From Saprospiraceae bacterium UBA2329 (GTDB lineage: Bacteria > Bacteroidota > Bacteroidia > Chitinophagales > Saprospiraceae): a stretch of DNA of 9,386 nt. The DNA is taken from the NCBI GenBank assembly GCA_002344975.1, contig DDUV01000069.1, forward strand, positions 15,019 through 24,404, written 5' to 3'. The position numbers and the translations under genes are program-made. Positions 1 to 6,175 of the stretch are shown in pieces (the first letter of the stretch is position 1; every line of letters begins with the position of its first letter). The notes below the pieces were generated by a model. The model did not search any database and had not been told where the DNA came from. It saw only the letters and a program-made list of their open reading frames with translations.

Positions 1-1090
1 CCGGATTGCCGAAACCGTCTCCATCCATGTCGCGATAATAAGTCGTTTGCACGCCTTCGTCTATGGAGCCGTCGCAATCGTTGTCAATGCCGTCGCAAAT
101 TTCGGCGGCAGCCGGATTGATGGCGGCGTTGCCGCCGTTGCAATCGCCACTGCCCAAAAGCCCCGTGTAGCGGTAGCCCGCGCCGGGCGAGGCGCACTGC
201 GTCACACCAGCGCCGGTGTAGTAGTTATCGTTGTCGGCATCCAAATACCAGACCGTGTTGGGATTCAGATCGTCGTTGGTATCGTCGCAGTCGGTGTTGT
301 TGGCGACGTAGCCGGTGGGTGCGCCATTGCAGGTGCTTTGGCTAACGGCCGGATTGCCGAAAGTGTCACCGTCGCTGTCCTGATAATAAGTAACAAAGGT
401 GATGCCGTCGTCAGCCGTGCCGTCGCAGTCATCGTCTATGCCGTTGCACACCTCCGTCGCGCCGGGTTTGATGGCGGCGTTGCTGTCGTTGCAATCGCTG
501 CCGCCCAACAATCCCGTGTAGCGGTAGCCTGCGCCGGGCGAGGCGCATTGTGTCACACCGGCTCCGGTGTAGTAATTATCGTTGTCGGCATCCAAGTACC
601 AGATGGTATTGGGGTTGATGGCGTCGTTGGTATCGTCGCAGTCGGTGTTGTTGATCACATAACCTGTCGGCAAGGAGCAGGCCATGGTGGTATTGGCCGG
701 ATTGCCGAAACCGTCGCCATCGCTGTCGCGGTAGTAAGTCGTTTGCACACCTTCGTCTATGGAGCTGTCGCAATCGTTGTCTACGCCGTCGCAAACTTCG
801 GTCGCAGCCGGATTGATGGCGGCGTTGCCGTCGTTGCAATCGCCACCTGCCGTAAGTCCCGTGTAGCGGTAGCCTGCGCCGGGCGAAGCGCACTGTGTCA
901 CACTCGCGCCGGTGTAATATCCATCCCCATCGGCATCCAGATACCAAACCGTATTGGGATTCAGATCGTCGTTGGTATCGTCGCAATCGGTATTATTAGA
1001 TACAAAACCAATCCCGCAAGTTTCGTTAAACGTCATACTGCTGTTGGGGTCGCCAAATCCATCTGCATCAGTATCTGCGTAGCAAACCAC
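1..1090 (-). repeat. C-terminal block of MopE-type repeats, composite unit of about 116 residues, at least three copies
   Basis: In-frame repeats inside the giant gene. One composite unit has two halves: YYRDxDGDGFGNP...TGYVxNNTDCDDTND, then WYLDADxDxYYTGAGVTQC followed by GDCND...EVCDGxDNDCDGSxDEG. The same point in three successive copies (plus-strand CCCGTGTAGCGG) falls at 162, 513 and 858, so the spacing is 351 and 345 bp. The 2-residue difference comes from variation around the GITFV and GAPTGYV segments. The copies are close at the DNA level, implying recent tandem duplication. An N-terminal cap copy starts with CYADTDADGFGDP. The array runs off the left edge, so the copy number is unknown. 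The motif matches the putative metal-binding family named after Methylococcus MopE. Confidence 0.9.
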
Positions 1091-4000
1091 GCTGTTGACC
1101 ACCGTGAGCACGACATCATTGTTGTTGGTGCCGCCCACGTAGGTGATTCTGGCGCTCAGTGTGCTGCCAAGGAAGTTGGGAATGTAAGCACCCTCAGCCA
1201 GGCCGTTGAAAGTTCCAATAATCTGATCTGTGCCATCATTGGCCACGATGGTAAAAGTATTGCCTGCAGTTGGCGTGAACGTACTGCCGGCGAAAGTCAG
1301 ACTGGCGCTGTTGAGGTCAATCATGCCCACAACGCTAAGTTGCTGGTACTGTGTATTGGCCGTAAGGCCGTCAATGTCAATATTGAGTTTGGAGCCTGCA
1401 CTGAAAGTGGTTTTTTGCGTGTTTATGGTACTTACATCTGCACCGGAGGTATGTGGCCAGACGCCATTGTTGGTGCTTTCCAGGGTAATGCCAGCGGTGG
1501 CTGACGTGGAGGTGATCATACCTCCCGATTCGATGTAGATATCTGATGGGGCGCTGCCGATGGTACTGCTGCCTTTTACGTATACCGCCCCGGAGGAAGA
1601 GGTGATTTTGGAATTGGAGGAAACCAAAACGCCAGCGCAAGAGCTGCTTTGAGCATTTCCACCGTACCCCTCTACGGTTACCGTGCCGGCGGCGCCTGCT
1701 TTAATTTCGCCACCGTCCCGTAGTAACACACCATGATTAAAATTGGAGTTTCCACTGCCGCCCCCCGTACCAATTACGGTCACATTACCCCCGGAAGAGG
1801 TGATTTTGGAACCAGGATCTTCGACTACAATGCCAAGGTTAAGATTCCCTGTTGTATTTCTGCCAGTACCTGTTACGCTTACACTACCCATGCCGCCTGC
1901 GGTGATTTCGCCGCCAAGCTCTAAGTATACGCCTGTATTACTGGCAGCACTTGTACTGCCGCCGCCCGTGCCGTTTACGGTCACCGCACCACCGGAAGAG
2001 GTGATTTGGGCGTTCTGGACATAAACGCCTATATTGTCATTACTTCCTGAACTTGTGGTGTTTCCACCAACACCCGTTATGCTCACAGCACCCGTGCCGC
2101 CTTTTACCTGAGTCGTATTAACTATCAAAACTCCATGTCTACCGGAGGCAGAAGTTCCTCCTTTGCCTTGAATGGTCAACTCGCCACTACCCGTGCATTC
2201 CACCAATGATCTATCCAAATGGATGCCCACAAAAATACCTGAAGTGGGTGTAGCCTGCTGGTTGGCCTCCAGCGTCAGGTTGCCGTTTTGGGTTTTGAGG
2301 CTGCCCTCGCTGCCCACGAACAAACTCTTGCTGACTTTCACTGTGGCCTCACCCATACCCGTGAGGATCAAGTTGGCATTGCTGGATATTGATATTTGAT
2401 CCACGCCGGGCGAGGCATGATCGTTTTGCATATCCAAATCGAGGTTGGCATTGGTCACAAAGTTGATGTCGCCATTGAAGTTCACGGTGTCGTCTCCTGC
2501 GCCCCCGTTGATGGTCAGGCTCGGCAGGTTGACCGTAAAGTTGCCTATGTTGATGACGTCGTTGCCGGCAGCGGTATTGATGGTGATGGATGTCACACCC
2601 GATAAAGGTACGCCCACCGGAAAGGCTGTCACTGTACCGCCATTTAAAGCGTAGGTGCGCCCGGCCACCTGTAAAAAGATGTTGCTGCCACTTTGACTTA
2701 CTGCCAGCGTTTCGCTACTGCCGGTACTGTCCGTAATCACAATGGCGTTGCCGGTGGTCGTAATGGTGTAGTCGGGGGTGCAACCCTCATCGGTTGAGCC
2801 ATTGCAGTTGTTGTCCACACCATCGCAGACTTCCGTAGCGCTGGGCTTGATGTTAAAATTGTTGTCATTGCAGTCGCCGCTGGTGGCCAACAATTCAACC
2901 GCCGCCCGATGATTTGTTGGACGCAGGCAACTGGTAATCGAAGCCGCCCCCGTTTGGCCATAGCCATCATTATCGGAATCGTCGTACCAAACCTGGCCGG
3001 GTTTTTCCAGCGGGTCGTTGTCGTCGCAGTCGGTGTTGTTGGTCACATAACCCGTTGGCTGTGAGCAGGCTTGTTGGGTAACAGACGAATTGCCGAATGT
3101 ATCGCCGTCCATATCGCGGTAGTAAGTTGTCAGCACGCCTTCATCCGTGCTGCCGTCGCAATCGTTATCCACGCCATCACAGACTTCCGTGGCGGTGGGT
3201 TTGATGTTGAAGTTGTTGTCGTTGCAATCGTTACTGTTGGCCACGTAGCCCGTTGGCTGCGTACAAGCAGTTTGTGTCACGGCTGCGTTTCCAAAACCAT
3301 CGCCGTCCATATCGCGGTACCAGGTGATGGGAGCTACCCCTTCATCTATGGAGCCGTCGCAATCGTTATCCACGCCATCACAGACTTCCGTGGCGGTGGG
3401 TTTGATGTTGAAGTTGTTGTCGTTGCAGTCCGTATTGCTCGCTACATAACCGCTGGGCGCTGAGCAACCCTGTTGCGTGACAGCCGGGTTGCCAAAGCCG
3501 TCGCCATCCAGGTCCCGATAATAAGTTGTCAGTATTCCACCTCCTCCCGGGGCAACTGGTGTAAACGAAACAAAATCATTTGTAATCGCCCAGGAAGAAG
3601 CGTTCCTGCCTGACACAGCAAAACCCTCGGTACCATTTGCGTTTTCAATGCCCATGGTAGCAGGATTCACCCCGTTAATATCGGCTGAGTGAATTTCAAT
3701 AACATTAGTTGTTTCGTAAAGAATAACCTGCGAAGTGACATTGGCAGTACTACCACAACAAACAGGTACGCCGTTAAAGTTGATGGCCATTTTCCTATTG
3801 GGCGCCGAGCCTGTTGTAAAATAGGAAATAGAACCGTTCCCGGGCGGATACAAGTCATCCCAAGCAATAGCGATAAGGTTATTGGGCGAGCTGTTGTTGG
3901 GAATTAATTGTCCGGAACAACATCCGGTACTGGTGCCGAGATCAAAAGAGATAAAGCCATTTGAAACGATGCGCAACTGGCTATAATCAACACCATAAAA

Positions 4001-5437
4001 TCTAAAGTTAAAACCTATGGGTATAGGGATTGAAGCCTCATCGTCAGCTAAAGTTACGGTCGTTCCTGTGCCGCTTAATGGCGCGAAGGCGCCGCTTTGA
4101 TTAATAGCATAGGAACTTCCTATAGGGACACTGTCATCGCAGTCGTTTGTATTATCGGCCCAGCCAGTACCACAGGAGGTGCAAAATACTTTACTTGTCC
4201 CCGGAACGCCATAGCCATCACCATCCAAGTCCCTGTAACAAGTAACCGTAAGTGCAGAAGAGGTTGTATATTCAAAAGCGCCATAGTCTGTACAACCAAC
4301 AGGCCGAGGATTGTTATCATAATCAACATTCGAAGGGCTGTTAAAATACTCTGTACCCGCCACATCAATAGCGGGGGAAGAAGCGTTCAAACGCAAGTTG
4401 CCCCCGGCGGCATTGACAAACAAAGGATCTGAGCTAAGAATAACGCCGACACAATTCGTATTGCCATTGCATCCTCCTTTGCTTAAGGAGTACTGTAAAT
4501 GCGTCGCGCCAAACGTTGACTTGGAAAAATAGACGCCTGTTGCTGAACCCCAGGCAATAGAATTGATGATGAAAAGCGATGCGCCCCCATCATCCGCTGC
4601 AAAAGAATAGCCTACTCTAGCGGTTGAACTCACTGAATTATTCTCATAAAAGGTACAATGCTCAAAAGTGGCTACAGAAAATGGGGTACCCATAAAATTG
4701 CCATCTGAAAAATTATATACACCCCCTGCTACACCTGTTGCATTGTTGTTATCAATAATGCAATTGAAAAAATCAGGTATGCTGGATCCATTGTTTAAAC
4801 TAAAAGCGCCAACGCCGCCGCCATTGCTGGCAGAGTTGGCATATATTCTGCAGTTATTGATTAAGGGAGATGATGATACTCCGTCTGTGCCCTGTATGAT
4901 GATACCTCCACCTATGCCATCAGCAGTCGAACCGGAGGCACTGGCATTACCGCCAGTAATTTGTACTCCATTCAGGGTCATTGCGTTTGAAACGTTGTAT
5001 ATTTTTACAACGTGATAGCAATTATCGGTTGAAGACCCAATCGTGCCTATGTCGCCGCTCAGGGTCACAATATTGGTATTCCAATTGCGCTGACTACGCG
5101 CAGTTTCCGTACCGTTGAAACCGCCATAAATAGCCACATCTTTGTTGATGTAAAAAACCTTTTTGCGGTTATCAGAAGGTGATGCAGATCCTGTTTCGTC
5201 TTTTGAAGGATAATACGTACCGGCGGCAATCCAGATTTCATCACCGGAAGCTGCAGCCGCTTCCAGCGCTTTTTGGAGGGTTTGGTAGGCCTGCGCCCAC
5301 GAGTTGCCGTTGTTGCTGTCGTTGCCGGTCGGTTTTACGTATTTTGTGGCTGCAGATGATGTTGCAATACAGAAACAACACAGCAGCAATGTCAGCACGA
5401 AATGTGCTGACAAATTGATGTTTTTTAGTGTACTCAT
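1..5437 (-). CDS. Giant mosaic cell-surface protein: beta-helix, beta-sandwich, adhesin-like repeats and MopE-type metal-binding repeats (3' end outside window)
   Basis: The frame starts at an ATG (5437-5435) and I find no stop through 1812 codons; base 1 falls inside a codon, so the C-terminus is missing. Residues 1-29 are a signal peptide with a hydrophobic core (VLTLLLCCFCIA) and a likely cut at SSA-ATKYV. Residues 33-390 resemble a right-handed beta-helix (TGNDSNNGNSWAQAYQTLQ at the start, YGGFNGTE) ending in a choice-of-anchor Q signature (SPAIDVAG, DYGAFEY). Half of a MopE unit follows (397-435), then a beta-sandwich with SNGFISF and IAIAWDDL (436-635), MopE units (636-886), an adhesin-like part with NGGAGDDTVNF near 976, six 33-residue repeats (1108-1305), another beta-rich part ending NNNDVVLTVV (to about 1449), and a second MopE block (1450 onward). 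The DxDGDGxG and DCDD motifs suggest Ca2+ or other metal binding. Expected to be exported and surface-bound; a C-terminal sorting domain probably lies beyond the edge. The substrate or partner is unknown. Confidence 0.92.
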   Translation of the reverse strand, partial: MSTLKNINLSAHFVLTLLLCCFCIATSSAATKYVKPTGNDSNNGNSWAQAYQTLQKALEAAAASGDEIWIAAGTYYPSKDETGSASPSDNRKKVFYINKDVAIYGGFNGTETARSQRNWNTNIVTLSGDIGTIGSSTDNCYHVVKIYNVSNAMTLNGVQITGGNASASGSTADGIGGGIIIQGTDGVSSSPLINNCRIYANSASNGGGVGAFSLNNGSSIPDFFNCIIDNNNATGVAGGVYNFSDGNFMGTPFSVATFEHCTFYENNSVSSTARVGYSFAADDGGASLFIINSIAWGSATGVYFSKSTFGATHLQYSLSKGGCNGNTNCVGVILSSDPLFVNAAGGNLRLNASSPAIDVAGTEYFNSPSNVDYDNNPRPVGCTDYGAFEYTTSSALTVTCYRDLDGDGYGVPGTSKVFCTSCGTGWADNTNDCDDSVPIGSSYAINQSGAFAPLSGTGTTVTLADDEASIPIPIGFNFRFYGVDYSQLRIVSNGFISFDLGTSTGCCSGQLIPNNSSPNNLIAIAWDDLYPPGNGSISYFTTGSAPNRKMAINFNGVPVCCGSTANVTSQVILYETTNVIEIHSADINGVNPATMGIENANGTEGFAVSGRNASSWAITNDFVSFTPVAPGGGGILTTYYRDLDGDGFGNPAVTQQGCSAPSGYVASNTDCNDNNFNIKPTATEVCDGVDNDCDGSIDEGVAPITWYRDMDGDGFGNAAVTQTACTQPTGYVANSNDCNDNNFNIKPTATEVCDGVDNDCDGSTDEGVLTTYYRDMDGDTFGNSSVTQQACSQPTGYVTNNTDCDDNDPLEKPGQVWYDDSDNDGYGQTGAASITSCLRPTNHRAAVELLATSGDCNDNNFNIKPSATEVCDGVDNNCNGSTDEGCTPDYTITTTGNAIVITDSTGSSETLAVSQSGSNIFLQVAGRTYALNGGTVTAFPVGVPLSGVTSITINTAAGNDVINIGNFTVNLPSLTINGGAGDDTVNFNGDINFVTNANLDLDMQNDHASPGVDQISISSNANLILTGMGEATVKVSKSLFVGSEGSLKTQNGNLTLEANQQATPTSGIFVGIHLDRSLVECTGSGELTIQGKGGTSASGRHGVLIVNTTQVKGGTGAVSITGVGGNTTSSGSNDNIGVYVQNAQITSSGGAVTVNGTGGGSTSAASNTGVYLELGGEITAGGMGSVSVTGTGRNTTGNLNLGIVVEDPGSKITSSGGNVTVIGTGGGSGNSNFNHGVLLRDGGEIKAGAAGTVTVEGYGGNAQSSSCAGVLVSSNSKITSSSGAVYVKGSSTIGSAPSDIYIESGGMITSTSATAGITLESTNNGVWPHTSGADVSTINTQKTTFSAGSKLNIDIDGLTANTQYQQLSVVGMIDLNSASLTFAGSTFTPTAGNTFTIVANDGTDQIIGTFNGLAEGAYIPNFLGSTLSARITYVGGTNNNDVVLTVVNSVVCYADTDADGFGDPNSSMTFNETCGIGFVSNNTDCDDTNDDLNPNTVWYLDADGDGYYTGASVTQCASPGAGYRYTGLTAGGDCNDGNAAINPAATEVCDGVDNDCDSSIDEGVQTTYYRDSDGDGFGNPANTTMACSLPTGYVINNTDCDDTNDAINPNTIWYLDADNDNYYTGAGVTQCASPGAGYRYTGLLGGSDCNDSNAAIKPGATEVCNGIDDDCDGTADDGITFVTYYQDSDGDTFGNPAVSQSTCNGAPTGYVANNTDCDDTNDDLNPNTVWYLDADNDNYYTGAGVTQCASPGAGYRYTGLLGSGDCNGGNAAINPAAAEICDGIDNDCDGSIDEGVQTTYYRDMDGDGFGNP
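1523..2116 (-). repeat. Six in-frame repeats of about 33 residues with alternating A/B sequence types (beta-helix-like)
   Basis: Unit starts on the minus strand are at 2116, 2011, 1912, 1810, 1711 and 1612, giving lengths of 35, 33, 34, 33, 33 and 30 residues. Each unit has a turn (ITSSGG or ITAGG), a strand (VTVxGTGG), a Ser/Asn/Gly-rich stretch and a second strand (GVYLELG, GVLLRDG). Units alternate: the second, fourth and sixth begin AQITSSGG, SKITSSGG and SKITSSSG, while the third and fifth begin GEITAGG and GEIKAG. A weaker unit (CTGSGELTIQGKGG) precedes them and another (GMITSTSATAGITL) follows. The pattern fits stacked rungs of a filamentous adhesin or autotransporter-like beta-helix. 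The fold is inferred. Confidence 0.85.
2780..3532 (-). repeat. N-proximal block of MopE-type repeats, about 67-residue unit
   Basis: This block has three complete short units of the form YYRDxDGDGFGN, TGYVxNxxDCNDNNFNIKP, TATEVCDGVDNDCDG and DEGV. A divergent unit follows (WYDDSDNDGYGQTG, then SGDCNDNNFNIKPS and VDNNCNGSTDEGC). The unit here is about 67 residues (201 bp), unlike the roughly 116-residue composite unit in the C-terminal block, and it uses NDNNFNIKP where the other block uses NDxNAAIxP. The two blocks therefore expanded separately. Paired Cys in EVCDG and DNDCDG suggest disulfide or metal-stabilised loops outside the cytoplasm. Confidence 0.88.
3152..3427. repeat. Perfect 75-bp direct repeat, period 201 bp
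   Basis: Plus-strand bases 3152-3226 and 3353-3427 are identical over 75 bp, beginning GCCGTCGCAATCG and ending GTTGTCGTTGCA. Flanking bases differ on both sides. The offset is 201 bp, a multiple of three, so the reading frame is kept. The repeated stretch encodes the CNDNNFNIKP, EVCDG and DNDCDG segments of two neighbouring MopE units. Identity at synonymous sites points to recent duplication or gene conversion rather than selection on protein alone. Confidence 0.95.
3542..4129 (-). other. Beta-sandwich domain inserted within a MopE-type unit of the giant protein
   Basis: Residues about 437-632 of the giant protein. Upstream (4133-4247) is a half MopE unit: CYRDLDGDGYG and TNDCDD, without the following EVCDG/DNDCDG half. 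The inserted segment contains IPIGFNFRFYGVDYSQLRI, SNGFISFDLG, NNLIAIAWDDLYPPG and ISYFTTGSAPNRKMAINF, a pattern seen in many exported Bacteroidota and Planctomycetes proteins with a galactose-binding or nidogen-like beta-sandwich look. Two CC pairs (TGCCSG, PVCCGS) could form disulfides. MopE units resume directly afterwards with TTYYRDLDGDGFGNP. The family name is not certain. Confidence 0.6.
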
Positions 5438-5515
5438 ATTAGGTGATAATAATATTAACACGTTGATGAATGAATATTTGCGGGATGCCTTTCGTTGAGA
5501 CAGTCAGGTATTTGC
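5438..5515. other. Intergenic gap between the cytochrome and giant surface-protein genes
   Basis: 78 bp, AT-rich near the giant gene's start (minus-strand GTTAATATTATTATCACC before the ATG). I see no convincing terminator hairpin, no TAnnTTTG-type Bacteroidota -7 element and no Shine-Dalgarno sequence. Whether the giant gene has its own promoter cannot be decided from sequence alone. Confidence 0.5.
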
Positions 5516-6097
5516 TCACAAGGCCTCCGGCCCTATCGGCGCGGGCACCACGTTGCGCACCGGCTTGGTGCTTTGCAGGTAGGTGTAGATGGCTTCGATG
5601 TCCTCCGGTTTCATGTTGGTGTAATTGAACCAGGGCATGGGCGGCAGCAAGGGGCGGCCGTCTTCCATTCCTTTGGCTTTGCCCTGCGTGAGGGCGCGGG
5701 TAAACTGCTCCAATGACCATTCGCCGATGCCCGATGCGTCGGAGGTGATGTTGGCGGCAAAGGTGGCGCCCCAGGGGCCTACGCCGGCGGTGAGGTCGCC
5801 GTTGAACAAAGCCCAACCCTCGGCCAGTGCCTCTTTGTTTACTTTGCCGAAAGGCCGGTCGGCGGGATAGCCGGAAAGCATGAGTTCAGGGATGAGTTCG
5901 GGGCCTTGCGGTCCCATCTTTTTGGGCGAGTGGCAGTCGTGGCAACCGAGAATGCCGACCAAGTATTCGCCGCGTTGGGTGAGTGTTTCTTCGGTGGGCG
6001 CAGCCGTAGCGTCTGTATCGGCGGCGGGTGCGTTGTTGGTACACTGCGTGAAGGCCAGAGCGGCAAGGATGCTGAGAGCGATGATTGTGTTTTTCAT
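5516..6097 (-). CDS. Exported monohaem c-type cytochrome, probable lipoprotein
   Basis: 193 residues from an ATG at 6097. The N-terminus is a signal sequence (MKNTIIALSILAALAFTQC) followed by a Thr/Ala/Pro/Asp-rich linker up to about residue 38, which suggests lipidation at Cys19. However, Gln at -1 is a poor lipobox, so cleavage by ordinary signal peptidase is possible. The single haem site is C52-H-D-C55-H56. The rest resembles the cytochrome domains of the alcohol/gluconate dehydrogenase cytochrome subunit type: RGEYLVGILGCHDCH, then FAANITSD, GIGEWSLEQFTRAL and LPPMPWFNYTNM. Met154 in PPMPW is the likely second axial ligand, with Met162 the alternative. The expected role is electron transfer at the outer face of a membrane or in the periplasm; no dehydrogenase or oxidase partner gene is in the window. 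It starts 33 nt after a strong hairpin and ends 78 nt before the giant gene. Confidence 0.93.
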   Translation of the reverse strand: MKNTIIALSILAALAFTQCTNNAPAADTDATAAPTEETLTQRGEYLVGILGCHDCHSPKKMGPQGPELIPELMLSGYPADRPFGKVNKEALAEGWALFNGDLTAGVGPWGATFAANITSDASGIGEWSLEQFTRALTQGKAKGMEDGRPLLPPMPWFNYTNMKPEDIEAIYTYLQSTKPVRNVVPAPIGPEAL

Positions 6098-6130
6098 AAT
6101 ATTTTCTTTTTTAAGATGTTGTGAAAGAAT

Positions 6131-6157
6131 GCCGGGACATTTTCTACATGCCCCGGC
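6131..6157 (-). terminator. Hairpin 18 nt downstream of the ScyD/ScyE-like gene, candidate terminator or mRNA 3' stabiliser
   Basis: In the minus-strand RNA the arms GCCGGGGCAU and AUGUCCCGGC form a 10-bp stem with one G-U pair and a 7-nt loop (GUAGAAA). In the plus-strand RNA the same position would be an A-C mismatch, so the structure favours minus-strand transcription. Its tail, ATTCTTTCAC, is only moderately U-rich. It may therefore attenuate rather than stop transcription into the cytochrome gene, whose ATG is 33 nt further on. Confidence 0.6.
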
Positions 6158-6175
6158 CCAAAACCTCGATTTGTT

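Noticed and set aside
1..1090. Possible CRISPR-like or minisatellite array because of regular DNA repeats
   Set aside because: Repeats are in frame, coding on the minus strand, and lack the short repeat/unique spacer structure.
47..1504. Open plus-strand frame of 485 codons rich in Ala, Val, Ile and Gly
   Set aside because: It is antisense to the MopE repeats of the giant gene. Its repetitive AVAIVV-type sequence mirrors the DNA periodicity of the real frame, it has no recognisable domain, and the minus frame has clear motifs over the same bases.
3071..3463. Plus-strand frame of 130 codons with internal repeats (AVAIVIHAITDF)
   Set aside because: Shadow of the 67-residue MopE repeats on the minus strand; the repetition is inherited from those.
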